Below are positions 8,002 through 18,683 of a stretch of DNA of 64,000 nt, piece by piece (position 1 is the stretch's first letter; every line of letters starts with the position of its first letter). This DNA comes from Chryseobacterium gleum (lineage in GTDB: Bacteria > Bacteroidota > Bacteroidia > Flavobacteriales > Weeksellaceae). The stretch lies in the NCBI RefSeq assembly GCF_900636535.1, contig NZ_LR134289.1, forward strand, positions 4,861,501 to 4,925,500. Reading direction: 5' to 3'. The position numbers and the translations under genes are program-made. Below the pieces are notes generated by a model. That model had not been told where the DNA came from and ran no database searches. It saw only the letters and a program-made list of their open reading frames with translations.

Positions 8002-10491
8002 CATTTGTTTATTGATCCAATCGATATCATTTCTACCTTTCAGGAAGTAATCCCACCAGTCCATTACTTTTTCACTCAAATCTCTCTGTTCGGGAGTGTC
8101 ATTTATAAAAGAGTGTCCGCCGTTTTGGTAGAACAAGGCAATTACATCTTTTTTATAACGTCGAAGACCTGTATAGAATTCCATCGCTTGTGTCCAGGGA
8201 ACATTCCCGTCCTTTTTACCTGCCCATAAAAGTATAGGAGCATTTACGTTTTTAACACTAAGGATAGGATTATTAGCCAGATATCTTTCCTTATCATCGG
8301 CTGGGGTTGTTCCCATCTGATATACGGTATTGTATATGAAATATAGCGGTTTATTCCAGTCAGTACTATATGAATAAAAATTGTTAATAATATCACTTAT
8401 ACCTGCACCGGATATATAAGCGGCAAAACGGTTCGATTTAGTGGCGATGAAATCCGTTTTATAACCGCCATAGGACTGCCCACATAGACCTATCTTTTTT
8501 TGGTCAATGTAAGGATTTTTCAACACCACATCCAAAGCATTGTTAACACATTCCAGTGCTGATAAACCTGGGCCTTTTTCCCCCACCGTTGTGTCAGGTA
8601 AAAAAACAAAATATCCCTGTTCCAATAATGTCCTGAATTGTAAGCCTTCAGGAAATGTCCTGTTTGGTGAAAGATAAGAATTTGAAAGATGTCTTTGGAT
8701 ATCGTAAATGCGAACTATCATCGGGTATTTCTTTTTCGGGTCAAAGTTGGATGGATAAAACAGGATACCGCTTAGGTTCTTTCCTACGGCAGAATACCTA
8801 TAAATCTCCTGCTTTATTTTTTTTGCTCCATTGTCTTTAATATCACCATCAAAAAGCAAGGTCTTCTGATTTTTGGTTTTATAGGAAAACAGTGTTGGTG
8901 GAAGATTAAAATTCTCTTCCAAGGTATAAAAGGATGTCATTGCGGAATCATAAATCAGCTTATGAATTCTATTTTTTGTCGGGGATATTGTCTCGTAACC
9001 TTTCGCCCTTTGTAAGAGGTGATATGATATTACGTTTTCTTCCCTATCGTATATTTCTGCTAAAAATTTGTCTTTAGATAAAAAAGAAAGAGCCGTATAA
9101 CCATCACTTTCAAGGTTATAATTTTTGATTTTTATCATTTTTCCCACGCCGATCTCCAACGCTTTTAATTTTTTATGATGTATTTTAAAGTCCCACAGAT
9201 CATCAGGGCTTTCAAAATAAATATGATCTGATTTCTGTGAGAACACGGGCTGTTCCAACCCCGTCTTTTCAATTACGGTTTCTTTTTCTCCATTTGAGTT
9301 ATATAACGACCATTTTATGCCATCGTGGCTGGCTAAAAACCATTTGCCGTCAGAAGATACGTAGACTGAATGGTTAAGTAGTTGCGGCCATTCTCTTCCC
9401 ATTTTCCGTACCAGTTTAATATCTCCAATATCAGTATAAGAATTTAATTTTAGGTCGTAAATCTGGGCGGCATTTAGTTCCGGTTCACTGGTAATGAAAT
9501 TGTGTCCCCTTCGTGGAGCATAGGTCAAGAAATAGCGGTCATTGTTGATCGAATTAATTTCAATATTATCGGGTACAGGGATTTTCTGCAGTTTATTTCT
9601 TTTAGGGTGCCAGATCCAAAAACTTCGTTTAGAAAACATTTTAAAATGTTCGTTTATGTAGGGGTCGTTTCCATGCCATATTTCCACAAGAGAATCCCTG
9701 TGTTGTTCAGCAGCAACGCGTGAGCTGATCAGATAAGAATTGCCGTCCTGTATTGCAGAAAACTTGATCACTGCATTTTTTGGTATATCTAGTCTCAATA
9801 TTTTCTTACTGTAGTATCCGGTTTCCAAAAATGTTAACCTATCGTGTTCATTATCCGATGTTGCCTCTGTTATTAGAAGTTGTGTTGGGGTTTCGGCCAG
9901 TGATATTTTCCTTATTTTATTAACCGTTTGGTAAATAACCTTATGCAATGAACCCGTTATTTCTATTATTTCGGATTTACCATCATATTGTTTGCTTAAA
10001 TATATTGTGTTTTTAGAATCGGTGGCAGCAAGATTATCTACTTTTGATATTTCAAGAAGCTGCTTTCCCGAAATATCATAGAACCTGAGATGATGGTCAT
10101 TGAATAACAATCCATAGCTATTTTGTTGTTCTAGGACATAAAAGTCAATTACATTTTCAAAGTTTAGTAACTTACCCGTAATAAGATTGAGAAATACAAC
10201 TTTATTTCCCTGTCTTCCCAATACGCCTTCATCATTTAGGAATGTAATCTGTGAATTCATTATCCTATATACTTTTTGTGCATGGTCTTTCGTATTAACG
10301 AGAAAAACACTGTCTCCGTTCTTTTTGCTTAATTTTCTGATTCCAATCCAGTTCGAACTTTTTGATTGAACTACAAAATCTGACAGAGTAGCAAATTTTG
10401 CTCTCCAATTGGATAAGGTGTCTTGCTGTTTTTGCGCAGATATCACGAGATATCCTACAAGTAACAAAACTAATTGCAGTATATTTTTCAT
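7984..10491 (-). CDS. S9 family peptidase (prolyl oligopeptidase-like), secreted
   Basis: An 835-residue serine peptidase with a signal peptide (MKNILQLVLLLVGYLVISAQ), a long N-terminal beta-propeller region and a C-terminal alpha/beta hydrolase domain. The catalytic triad is visible: Ser in GQSYGG (about residue 673), Asp in GKKDGN (about 761) and His in GGHSF (about 793). The ATG at 10491 is 2 bases after the SusD stop, so it is co-translated with SusD; the TTG at 10497 is rejected. Position behind SusC/SusD suggests it processes peptides imported by, or presented to, that transporter. The facing peptide gene is an obvious candidate partner, but this is inference. Confidence 0.9.
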   Translation of the reverse strand: MKNILQLVLLLVGYLVISAQKQQDTLSNWRAKFATLSDFVVQSKSSNWIGIRKLSKKNGDSVFLVNTKDHAQKVYRIMNSQITFLNDEGVLGRQGNKVVFLNLITGKLLNFENVIDFYVLEQQNSYGLLFNDHHLRFYDISGKQLLEISKVDNLAATDSKNTIYLSKQYDGKSEIIEITGSLHKVIYQTVNKIRKISLAETPTQLLITEATSDNEHDRLTFLETGYYSKKILRLDIPKNAVIKFSAIQDGNSYLISSRVAAEQHRDSLVEIWHGNDPYINEHFKMFSKRSFWIWHPKRNKLQKIPVPDNIEINSINNDRYFLTYAPRRGHNFITSEPELNAAQIYDLKLNSYTDIGDIKLVRKMGREWPQLLNHSVYVSSDGKWFLASHDGIKWSLYNSNGEKETVIEKTGLEQPVFSQKSDHIYFESPDDLWDFKIHHKKLKALEIGVGKMIKIKNYNLESDGYTALSFLSKDKFLAEIYDREENVISYHLLQRAKGYETISPTKNRIHKLIYDSAMTSFYTLEENFNLPPTLFSYKTKNQKTLLFDGDIKDNGAKKIKQEIYRYSAVGKNLSGILFYPSNFDPKKKYPMIVRIYDIQRHLSNSYLSPNRTFPEGLQFRTLLEQGYFVFLPDTTVGEKGPGLSALECVNNALDVVLKNPYIDQKKIGLCGQSYGGYKTDFIATKSNRFAAYISGAGISDIINNFYSYSTDWNKPLYFIYNTVYQMGTTPADDKERYLANNPILSVKNVNAPILLWAGKKDGNVPWTQAMEFYTGLRRYKKDVIALFYQNGGHSFINDTPEQRDLSEKVMDWWDYFLKGRNDIDWINKQMKKDAL

Positions 10492-10493
10492 TA

Positions 10494-11855
10494 TCAATAC
10501 CCAGGATTTTGTGGTTTAAGATTATCGTTTAGTAGAATTTCTTTTTGGGGAATTGGCCATAGTTTATGTATGTCCTTCCAGTTGGGCTTTGTTGTTTGAA
10601 GGTTATTAAGCTTTCCCATTCTTTTTAAGTCGATGAATCTGTGTCCCACCTCAGTAAAAAATTCTCTTTTATTTTCTATCAGAATTTCATCCAGTAGGGC
10701 ACTTTTTGTAATGGATGATGTCAGGAGATTTAGCTGTGCACGCTGTCTTGTCGCATTTACATAAGGCAATGCTTCTACAATCTTGTCCTGTTGTGTCAAC
10801 GCCTCTGCCAATAGTAAAAACACTTCTTCCAATCTGAATATAATGGAGTATTCTGTTAGGTTGTTGCCTCCACGGTTTTTATATTTCTCCGCTCGATAGT
10901 ATGTTACTCCATTGAAGACTACAGGTGCAATCCATTTCTGTTTACGTAAATCGTCATTTGAAAATGAATTGATCAGCGCATTTGTTAGGGCATAGCTTGA
11001 AGGTGCCGAATTATTAAAATAATAAATTCCAGCTTGTGGTAATGATAGATTATTGTTTGGTTTAAGTTGCCAAATGATATGTTTGCCAGTTTTCTGAAAG
11101 ACTTTGGTAATGTCAGGCTCTATTTGATATAGTCCACTTTGTGCAATTTCCTTCAATATGTTTTCTGTCTTATTCCAATCCTGTTTTGCCATATAAACTT
11201 TTGCCAGGAGCAATCTTGCTGCTAACCTGTTCGGATAAATACGCTCTGAATTTCTATAGTCATTTTCAAGTAGAGACGATACTTTTAGCAGATCTTTTTC
11301 GAGATTTGAAAGTACTTGCGCAAAATTTGTTTTATTTATGGTATTATTGATCATGTAATCAGTTGATTCGGGGTATGGGATGTCACCGTAAAGCTGGCTG
11401 AGATAAAACAACATGATTGATCTTACAAACAATGCCTCCCCACTCAGATATCTTTTGTCTGATGCAGAAATTCCTGTTGAAGCAGTAACCCCTTCCATAA
11501 TAGAATTGGCAGAATAAATATGTTTATAAGCCGTTGCCCAGACATTATATACAATACTATTGGTATCTATCTGTTGGTTAAGGAAAAGATCCCTGCTGTC
11601 TGAGGAAACGGTGGTGAAGTTATCCAATTCATCAGTATAAGCGCTTAGATAGGTTTCGAGATCTCCACCTGCTATTGGTGAACTTTTCATGGCATCAGCA
11701 TAGAGGGCAGCTAATGCTGCATTGGCAGTTTGCACGTCCTTAAAGACAGTTTCCTTATCAATTTGATCATTGGGGATATTTACTTCGATCATTTTTTCGC
11801 ATGAAGTAATTGCAAGGCTCACAATAATTAATATAATAAAATGTATAGTTTTCAT
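10494..11855 (-). CDS. SusD/RagB family outer-membrane lipoprotein
   Basis: A 453-residue lipoprotein (signal ends LAITSC, Cys19) with SusD-like helical repeats and the typical C-terminal pattern of the family (RREFFxE-like region near KREFFTEVGHRFIDLKRMGK, then LWPIPQKEI, ending NPGY). SusD forms the surface lid over its SusC partner. It lies 11 bases downstream of SusC and 2 bases upstream of the S9 peptidase. The presence of a peptidase instead of a glycosidase suggests a peptide rather than glycan substrate. Confidence 0.93.
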   Translation of the reverse strand: MKTIHFIILIIVSLAITSCEKMIEVNIPNDQIDKETVFKDVQTANAALAALYADAMKSSPIAGGDLETYLSAYTDELDNFTTVSSDSRDLFLNQQIDTNSIVYNVWATAYKHIYSANSIMEGVTASTGISASDKRYLSGEALFVRSIMLFYLSQLYGDIPYPESTDYMINNTINKTNFAQVLSNLEKDLLKVSSLLENDYRNSERIYPNRLAARLLLAKVYMAKQDWNKTENILKEIAQSGLYQIEPDITKVFQKTGKHIIWQLKPNNNLSLPQAGIYYFNNSAPSSYALTNALINSFSNDDLRKQKWIAPVVFNGVTYYRAEKYKNRGGNNLTEYSIIFRLEEVFLLLAEALTQQDKIVEALPYVNATRQRAQLNLLTSSITKSALLDEILIENKREFFTEVGHRFIDLKRMGKLNNLQTTKPNWKDIHKLWPIPQKEILLNDNLKPQNPGY

Positions 11856-11866
11856 TTTTATAAATT

Positions 11867-14800
11867 TTAGAGGTTAAATTGGATACCAAAGGAATATGTT
11901 CTTAATGGTGGAAGAAAACCTAGCGATGAAGATTCTGGATCAACTCCGAAGAATTTCGTCCATGTGAAGAGATTCTGCCCCTGAAAGTAAATCTTAACAT
12001 CTTTAAAAGGTCCGCTTTTTAATGGAATTCTATATCCGAGTTGTACATTTTTTAAACGGATGAAGGAAGCATCCGTATATGCCGCAGTACTTGAGCGAAG
12101 TAGATTATGACTACTCGTATTGACAGTACTATAAGGCATGAAAGTACCATTTGGATTTTCGGGTGACCAGACATCAAGTACCTGTACTGGTTGGTTATTC
12201 ATTGTTCCGGGCATGGTCATTATACCGATATAATTCCGTGCTTTCTTTTTTACAAACTGGAAAAGAAAGGAAAGATCCCAGTTTTTATATTGTAACGTAT
12301 TGGTCCAACCTCCAAAATATTTTACACTTATATCTTCAATAACCTGTCGGTCTTCTGGTGTGGTTATTTTCCCGTCACCATTAAAGTCTGTAAACTGGTA
12401 TTGGCCCGTTTGGGGATTAACTCCAAGTAATTGATACAGTCGTACAATATTTGTTGGTTGTCCTATAATATATTGGTTGGCATAAGTTGATCCGGCTAAA
12501 CCTGGAAATGAGATTAATCTATTTCTCGGGAAGCTGATATTGAAGGCGGATTCCCATTGCAGGTTCTTTCCAACTATAGGTCGCCCTGATAACTCAAATT
12601 CCCAGCCTGTATTTTCGATTGTTGCTGCAAGGTTTGCAATTACACTGTTAAATCCCGTAACTGCTGAAAGCTGATATCCAACCAATTGGTTGGAAGATCG
12701 ATTCCTGTACCATGCGGTGGTGAGATTTATCCGGTTTTTTAAAAGGCCCAGTTCCAGCGCTGCTTCCATTTTACGGGTGATCTCCCAACTATAATCTGGA
12801 TTATAAAGACGCGAAGGAGCAACTCCAGTAGCATTATTATAGATTAATGTAGAGTTGACGGTATAGTTATCAAGATACTGAAAATCACCGATATTGTCAT
12901 TTCCTGAAGAACCGTAGCTTCCCCTGAGTTTTCCAAAGCTTAACCAATTAATACCATTTAGAAAAGCTTCGTTTGAGAAAAGCCAGGCTACTCCTACGGC
13001 CCCGAAATTTGCGAAACGATTATTTGGCCCGAATCGACTGCTCCCATCCCTTCTTCCAGTTAAATTTACAATATACCTGTTCTCAAACTGGTAATTGAGT
13101 CTGCCAAATAAAGCCGCATACCGATATTCAATATTGGAATCTTCTAAGGTCATGACAGACTTAGCAGCCCCAATATTTGTAATGAACTGATTGCTTTCAA
13201 AGCCTATTCCTAACCTCTCATCTGCATTTCTCCTGCTTGTTTGGAAGCTACCACCGATTAGTGCATCTAGCTGGTGTCGTCCCCATTTTTTTAACCAATT
13301 TAATTGAGGTTCTGCTATAAAGGAAAATAATTGCTGCGATTTTTTGTCTGCCTGAGAGCTTGAACTTGACATACCCGTTGCTAAATAAGGGCTATAAACG
13401 GTATTTGGTGTCAGTGAAAGTTCATTGACAGCAGTATAATTAAGTCCGGCATTCAATTTAACCTTAAGATCCTTTAATATGCGATACTCTGCATTCAAGT
13501 TGGTTTGGAACAATTTTGTGTCGTTATCATAAGAAGCATTATACGCCGCCAATGGGTTTGTGAAAGTATTGTTCTGCCAGTTTAGGCCGCCATCTTGCAT
13601 GTAAAGCTGAGGTGTAATAGGAGCTAACATATATGCATTTCTTGTCATGTCCGTTCTTACCAGATTATTTTTCTGTTGGCTAAACATGTTGGAAACACTG
13701 ATGGAAAGTTTATTGTCAGCAGAACGGTGTGAAATGTTGGAATTAAAAGTATTGCTGCTGTACTTAAAACCCTGCCCAAAAACAGTAGTCTGTTCATTAT
13801 GTCCGAGGCTCAGCATAAAGTTTGTTGTCTGATTACCGCCGCTTAATGAAAGCTGGGTATTACTTAGCGTTGCTTTTTTTCCGATCAGGGTTTTTATCCA
13901 GTCTGTCTCATGTTCCTGATCCCAAGTGCCATTGATATCATATGCGTTGGCAGGGTAAGCTGAAATACCATCGTTTGCGTAGGCGTCCCTGCGCATTTGT
14001 AGGTATTGATCCTTATTTAGAAGCTTGAGATTAGATATTGCTTCACTAATCCCATAATTTGAGGAAAGATTTACACGTATTCTTCCTGTCTTCCCTTTTT
14101 TTGTTGTTATCAATATTACTCCGTTCGAACCCCTAGAACCATAAATAGCAGTGGCATCGGCATCCTTTAAAACCTCTATGCTTTCAATATCGTTGGGATT
14201 AATACTGTTTAAAGGGTTTATAGTTCCATTAGGCATGGTTACGGATGATATTTGGGAAGATGGAATCTCGCTGATGGGTACACCGTCAACAACATATAAA
14301 GGGATATTTCCATTAGGCGTTGTAAAAGATCCGGTACGTAAACTGTTCTGTCCCCTGATCTGAATTTCAAATCCTCCGCCGGGAACACCACTGTTTTGGG
14401 CTACATTGACACCTGCCATGCGTCCTTGTATTGTGGATAATACATTAGTGACAGGCTGATTTTCTATATCTTTTGCGGATACTTTAGCAATACTTCCTGT
14501 TCGCTTTTTGTCGGATACCCTATAGTATCCGGCGTTAAGGGTTATTTCATCAATGGTATGAATATCAGATGATTCGCTTATGGTATCCTTTTTTGCGATT
14601 GATATTGCAGATAACTCTGTGTTAGAAGCTTTCGATTTGATTTTTTTTGGTCTAATTATAACACTGTTATTGTCAATTAAAGTTTCTACTGGAATATCTT
14701 TCAAAATTTTATTCAGACAGTCTAATACCGGTTCGTTTTTACATTTGGTGGACTGAACAGTGTAACCCTCAAGATCATCACTCGAATAGATATGATCTTT

Positions 14801-14959
14801 TACATTTTCGGAGAGGAATTTTTCGACTGCTTGTGAAGCAGTTGTTTTTCCGGTTTCAAAATTTACCCTCTTTGTTGAGAGTTTTTCCTGAGCATAGAGC
14901 CCTTGGCAGGTTATTGATAGTATTAGGATCAATAGTACTGCGCTGCAAACTTTTTTCAT
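11867..14959 (-). CDS. SusC/RagA TonB-linked outer-membrane transporter with STN domain
   Basis: A 1030-residue transporter. The chosen ATG (14959) begins a clean signal peptide, [18 protein letters not shown]; a longer frame back to 15058 would add 33 polar residues and is rejected. An STN domain (about residues 35-95) is followed by the TonB plug with the SusC hallmarks [14 protein letters not shown]-like and [20 protein letters not shown], then a 22-strand barrel ending in [11 protein letters not shown] domains contact FecR-type anti-sigma proteins, consistent with the FecR and ECF sigma genes immediately upstream. This marks a substrate-sensing import system. Confidence 0.94.
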   Translation of the reverse strand: MKKVCSAVLLILILSITCQGLYAQEKLSTKRVNFETGKTTASQAVEKFLSENVKDHIYSSDDLEGYTVQSTKCKNEPVLDCLNKILKDIPVETLIDNNSVIIRPKKIKSKASNTELSAISIAKKDTISESSDIHTIDEITLNAGYYRVSDKKRTGSIAKVSAKDIENQPVTNVLSTIQGRMAGVNVAQNSGVPGGGFEIQIRGQNSLRTGSFTTPNGNIPLYVVDGVPISEIPSSQISSVTMPNGTINPLNSINPNDIESIEVLKDADATAIYGSRGSNGVILITTKKGKTGRIRVNLSSNYGISEAISNLKLLNKDQYLQMRRDAYANDGISAYPANAYDINGTWDQEHETDWIKTLIGKKATLSNTQLSLSGGNQTTNFMLSLGHNEQTTVFGQGFKYSSNTFNSNISHRSADNKLSISVSNMFSQQKNNLVRTDMTRNAYMLAPITPQLYMQDGGLNWQNNTFTNPLAAYNASYDNDTKLFQTNLNAEYRILKDLKVKLNAGLNYTAVNELSLTPNTVYSPYLATGMSSSSSQADKKSQQLFSFIAEPQLNWLKKWGRHQLDALIGGSFQTSRRNADERLGIGFESNQFITNIGAAKSVMTLEDSNIEYRYAALFGRLNYQFENRYIVNLTGRRDGSSRFGPNNRFANFGAVGVAWLFSNEAFLNGINWLSFGKLRGSYGSSGNDNIGDFQYLDNYTVNSTLIYNNATGVAPSRLYNPDYSWEITRKMEAALELGLLKNRINLTTAWYRNRSSNQLVGYQLSAVTGFNSVIANLAATIENTGWEFELSGRPIVGKNLQWESAFNISFPRNRLISFPGLAGSTYANQYIIGQPTNIVRLYQLLGVNPQTGQYQFTDFNGDGKITTPEDRQVIEDISVKYFGGWTNTLQYKNWDLSFLFQFVKKKARNYIGIMTMPGTMNNQPVQVLDVWSPENPNGTFMPYSTVNTSSHNLLRSSTAAYTDASFIRLKNVQLGYRIPLKSGPFKDVKIYFQGQNLFTWTKFFGVDPESSSLGFLPPLRTYSFGIQFNL

Positions 14960-15018
14960 TATTTTTGCATAGTATTTATAATTAATAATGGATCGAACAG
15001 TTATTGGTTGAATACGCG

Positions 15019-15047
15019 GCCGACGGTTGCACCCGTCGGTCTTTTTT
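15019..15047. promoter_or_regulatory. GC-rich hairpin between fecR and susC
   Basis: Stem CCGACGG / CCGTCGG with a short loop. On the plus strand it is followed by six T, terminator-like in that direction. For the minus-strand operon it lies in the 158-base leader between fecR and the susC start. A similar perfect 9-base stem lies between fecR and susC of the second module (35939-35962), so it may be an RNA processing or attenuation element. Confidence 0.6.
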
Positions 15048-15116
15048 ATTTTATTCATCCAGGTCAGTTTGTTTTAGGAGTAGGGGATCAGTGCAGAAGT
15101 ATGGACTAACCAAAGT

Positions 15117-16013
15117 CTATTCTTCCAATTGAAATGTTTTATCATTTATTTTTTTTGAATTTAGGTTTAGCTTTAGGGAGATCAGTCTTATCATATCCGC
15201 TGCAGTGGCTTTTTCTTTTGTAGCACTAAGTTTTGAATTTGAAGCGGTAGAAGGGTACTGAATTTTTACGCCGTAGGTATCTTCTAAAATTTTTATGGCA
15301 TCCATAAGCTTTAAATCCGTAAACGAGATTGTCGCTGTATTGTTCTTTAGCGTTGTATCAGTAGTTTTGGTGGCAACAATGGTTGCAACATCCTTTGAGC
15401 CGAAGTTGGAAAATGTCTGTTTGGGTTTAATTACAAAGGTTTCTGTCGGTTTTTCCGCTTTTATAACCTGAACTTTGCCCTCGTAAAGATCTACGTTAAA
15501 CCGTTGATGGTCCTGTGTGATTTTAAAAATTGTACCCAAAACCTTGGTTTGGTAAGATCCTGCGTGAACGATGAAGGGATGTATTTTTGATTTGGTCACA
15601 TTAAAAACTGCGTCACCTTCAAGGATTACTTCTCTTGTATCAGCTGGAAAGGACTTTTCAACGGTCAATTTTGCGCCTTTGGACAGCGTTACGCTGGAAC
15701 CATCTTTTAGGGTAAATGTCAAAACATGCTGATCAGCCTGATAAACATCTGGAAGGTACAAAGAGCGGTATGAAATTACGCTACCGATTAACAACAGTAC
15801 GGCAGCAACCATCAGGGAAGTATATCGAAGAGTTTTTATCCTTCTTTTTTTTGCTTGGTGAGCTTCTATTCTGGCGTAAAGTTTTTGATGGAACTCTCTT
15901 TTTTCCTGCTCTGTCGGAGTTTCCAGCTCGGCGTCTCTTTTATTTCCGAGCTCATTCCATAATTCTTTTGCTTCATCAAAAGAAAGCTGATCGGGCTGTT
16001 TTCTCTTGTCCAT
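15117..16013 (-). CDS. FecR-type anti-sigma factor
   Basis: A 298-residue protein with a cytoplasmic N-terminus of about 60 residues, one transmembrane helix (about 63-82), and a periplasmic FecR domain (about 95-190, with VTLSKGAKLTVEKSFP and HPFIVHAGSYQTKVLGT). A C-terminal DUF4974-like secretin/TonB fold follows (about 225-297). It sits between the sigma gene and SusC on the same strand. Its role is to hold the sigma factor inactive until the STN domain of SusC reports substrate. The sigma-fecR gap contains a run of seven G on the coding strand (16058-16064). Confidence 0.92.
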   Translation of the reverse strand: MDKRKQPDQLSFDEAKELWNELGNKRDAELETPTEQEKREFHQKLYARIEAHQAKKRRIKTLRYTSLMVAAVLLLIGSVISYRSLYLPDVYQADQHVLTFTLKDGSSVTLSKGAKLTVEKSFPADTREVILEGDAVFNVTKSKIHPFIVHAGSYQTKVLGTIFKITQDHQRFNVDLYEGKVQVIKAEKPTETFVIKPKQTFSNFGSKDVATIVATKTTDTTLKNNTATISFTDLKLMDAIKILEDTYGVKIQYPSTASNSKLSATKEKATAADMIRLISLKLNLNSKKINDKTFQLEE

Positions 16014-16107
16014 AATAAAAGGGCTTTATTATGTATACCTGAAAGTAGCTGCAATAGCCCCCCCTAAAAATTGAATTTTAACTAAAATTAAGAAGTTTTA
16101 ACGCAAT

Positions 16108-16632
16108 TTAACTATGATTTTGGTGTTCACGCAAGAAAAGCATTGCTTTTGAGATCTGTTTTTTTACAGCTTTGGATGATAGATTGAGATTATTGGCAAT
16201 TGTTTCCTGTGTCATGCCCTCAAATTTATTCATGGTGAATATTTTCTTTCGTGTTGCAGGTAGCAGTTCAATATTTATCCTTAAAAGTTCAAGCTCTTTT
16301 TCTTCTTCAAGAATTGCCTGTAATCGGTCAGATGAATCATCGGATAAATGAAGGTCAGCGACTTCTATTGTGTAAGGAATTTTTTTCTGTTGTACGGAGA
16401 AATTTGAAATTTCCTGAATGCAGGTTTTTATAATGACGCTTTCCGCATTCTGTTCTGATAATGATTTTCGATAATTCCATAAATGGAAAAAAATATTCTG
16501 TAATATATCGAAGACATCATCACGATCTTTCACTTTTCGGGAGACCATCGCGAACATACGGTTCCAATATGTCTCATAAATTTTCTGAAACATAACATCG
16601 TAACTATTCTTATTGCTTGAGAATAATGGCAT
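16108..16632 (-). CDS. ECF sigma-70 family factor (module 1)
   Basis: A 174-residue sigma factor with region 2 (about 10-75, YETYWNRMFAMVSRKVKDRDDVFDILQNIFFHLW) and region 4 helix-turn-helix (about 120-170, MTQETIANNLNLSSKAVKKQISKAM). First gene of the sigma-fecR-susC-susD-peptidase set on the minus strand. It is presumably controlled by the adjacent FecR and activates susC transcription. The length is normal for the family. Confidence 0.93.
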   Translation of the reverse strand: MPLFSSNKNSYDVMFQKIYETYWNRMFAMVSRKVKDRDDVFDILQNIFFHLWNYRKSLSEQNAESVIIKTCIQEISNFSVQQKKIPYTIEVADLHLSDDSSDRLQAILEEEKELELLRINIELLPATRKKIFTMNKFEGMTQETIANNLNLSSKAVKKQISKAMLFLREHQNHS

Positions 16633-16867
16633 TTTTGGTTTATTTAGGATAATTCGCAGTACACAAATTTAAGTATATTTTATTAAAAATGTTTATTTTA
16701 GCAATATATTTGTATGTTTATGGTATAAAAATTAAAGGATATTATACTAAATAGTAGTATATACCGATTATAATTCAATTTTAAATTTTATATCATATTT
16801 TAGTGATAATAATTTTCGTTTGTAAAAATATTTATATATTAGCACCCTAATTTTATCGGAAAAAAAA

Positions 16868-17010
16868 GCGTAAGCTGTCAAATTTGGATGAGAGAAACTG
16901 CGAACTTCTAAAAAAACCAAAAATATTGACAGACTTACGCCTGTGTCTCAAAATATGGGCATGGGCTAGGTCGTCTATTTTGGTTTTGGGTTCTTCGCAG
17001 TACCTTCTCT
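16868..17010 (+). ncRNA. Structured intergenic RNA candidate (rod-like, possibly 6S-like)
   Basis: The 626-base gap between the divergent sigma gene and the transglutaminase-like gene has strong folding potential and no ORF. ACTGCGAA (16897-16904) pairs with TTCGCAGT (16994-17001), extended outward by AGAGAA / TTCTCT and inward by AAAACCAAAA / TTTTGGTTTT, leaving an internal bubble. A second inverted repeat (GCGTAAG.CTGTCAA near 16869-16882 against TTGACAGACTTACGC at 16926-16940) would form a pseudoknot or alternative fold. A possible promoter (TTTG near 16829, TATATTAG near 16845) lies just upstream. A bubble-containing rod recalls 6S RNA, but no diagnostic sequence is recognised. Confidence 0.4.
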
Positions 17011-17257
17011 AGCAATAGCACCTTGTTCCATGCCTTTTGTATTTACCCAAGAATACTTGAGTGCAAAGCCGTAATAATTTAGATTATGATACGACAGGTT
17101 TTGACGTTTTGACAGTTTAGTTTCGCTTTTAAATCATTGATAATAAATAGCTGGCCTGAGAATTTAATTCAAATTTCCGTGAAAATACGGAAGCCAGACT
17201 ATTAAAAATAAAATATATTGCGAAGCCAAAATTAACCTTGAAAAACACACCTGTGAG

Positions 17258-18655
17258 ATGAGACAAATATTATTATTTAGCTTGTTTTTATGCTATCATT
17301 ACATATATGGACAGATTCCAAATCTGCCGCAAAGACCAGGTGTTTCCAATCTTTACAGTGTACCTGAAAGTCTGAATAATCAACCCAGCCATAGACCAAA
17401 CTCTCCAAATATTAATGCGACTTCAAATTATTATAAAAAGGTTACACCTCGAGATGATCAGGATGAGATCAATAAAGAGGTAGATCGTCAAATGGCAATG
17501 ATCAGGGAAGAATCGTATGTGAAAAATTATATGCTTACTTCTTTATCCGATAGAAAAGGAACGGATTCCTATTACAGGGCTTTTGATAACTTAATGAAGT
17601 TCGACCCTGAAAGCTACTCCATTACAGACGCTGTTTTTCTGGTTGAAAATGCATACAACAACAATGACCGTAATTTTCAGTCAGCATATCAAACGCAGAT
17701 TCAGAAAGCTACTAACATGATCAGGCAACAGATGAAAAGGAGTGCAATAGATGATTCTGATAATGTGGCCAAGAATCTTGCAATATTCAAATACTTTGCG
17801 CAGGATACAAAGCAGAATGGAAAAGTTATCCATAATGCAATCAAATATGACTTTGAAGACTATATGGGTGCCAAGGATTACAGTAAGATGTTTGTTTCCA
17901 AATTGATGACAACAAATACTGGGCAGTGTCATTCCATGCCACTTTTGTATTTGATGTTAGCAGAACAGATTGGTGCAGAGGCCTTTCTTGTTGTGTCACC
18001 CAATCATTCTTATATACGCTTTAAAGATGGGGACGGCGAAGTTCTTAGTGTTGAGCTTACCAATGGAATGTTTTCTGCAAACTCTTTTGTGTTGAATTCC
18101 GGATATATTAAAGCTGAAGCTCTAAAGAACAAGCTTTATATGCAGAACCTATCAAAGAGAGAAGTCCTCTCACAGACTTATGTTGACCTTGCCAGTGGAT
18201 ATATACATAAGTTTGGCTATGATGAGTTTGTTGCAAAAGTTTTAGGAAAAGCACTGGAGCTCAATCAAAATAATATAAATGCGACATTATGGAAAAGCAA
18301 CACCGATCAGATGCGTTTTATGCAGGCCTGTAACCGCGTTAATATTGACCCTGAAAATAAGGAACAGTTGCAAAAGATCAGGAATTATCCTCCGCTGGAA
18401 AACCAATTTCTGGAAATAAAGGCTGGATTTGATTACATAGACCAGTCAGGTTTTGCCCAAATGCCTGCGGAACAATATGAACAATGGCTGGGTTCTCTAA
18501 AAACGACGGAGAATAAGCAAAAGAGTGAGGAGATTGCAGAACGTTTGAGGATATTGAATGCACAAAAACAAAGGGAAGCTGCAAAAAAAATAAAACCTAT
18601 CGTCCCTAAGAAGGAAACTCCAAAAGTATATGCAATTCCAAAGGAATTTTTATAA
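17258..18655 (+). CDS. Secreted transglutaminase-like (SirB1-type) protein
   Basis: A 465-residue protein with a signal peptide (MRQILLFSLFLCYHYIYGQ) and a transglutaminase-like core: Cys224 in TGQCHSMPLLYLMLAE and His250 in SPNHSYIRF, followed by acidic residues in VELTNG. The last 60 residues are Lys/Glu/Pro-rich. It lies 28 bases upstream of an RHS-type nuclease toxin, and a smaller paralogue occurs at 22345-23370 with the same Cys/His motifs. Such secreted Cys-His proteins next to polymorphic toxins might act in toxin maturation or be effectors themselves. No function is proven. Confidence 0.7.
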   Translation: MRQILLFSLFLCYHYIYGQIPNLPQRPGVSNLYSVPESLNNQPSHRPNSPNINATSNYYKKVTPRDDQDEINKEVDRQMAMIREESYVKNYMLTSLSDRKGTDSYYRAFDNLMKFDPESYSITDAVFLVENAYNNNDRNFQSAYQTQIQKATNMIRQQMKRSAIDDSDNVAKNLAIFKYFAQDTKQNGKVIHNAIKYDFEDYMGAKDYSKMFVSKLMTTNTGQCHSMPLLYLMLAEQIGAEAFLVVSPNHSYIRFKDGDGEVLSVELTNGMFSANSFVLNSGYIKAEALKNKLYMQNLSKREVLSQTYVDLASGYIHKFGYDEFVAKVLGKALELNQNNINATLWKSNTDQMRFMQACNRVNIDPENKEQLQKIRNYPPLENQFLEIKAGFDYIDQSGFAQMPAEQYEQWLGSLKTTENKQKSEEIAERLRILNAQKQREAAKKIKPIVPKKETPKVYAIPKEFL

Positions 18656-18683
18656 CCAGATAATTCAAAATACAACTACAATA

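Noticed and set aside
14960..15058. N-terminal extension of the SusC gene back to 15058
   Set aside because: It would add 33 polar residues before a clean signal peptide and would translate through the GC-rich hairpin at 15019-15040.
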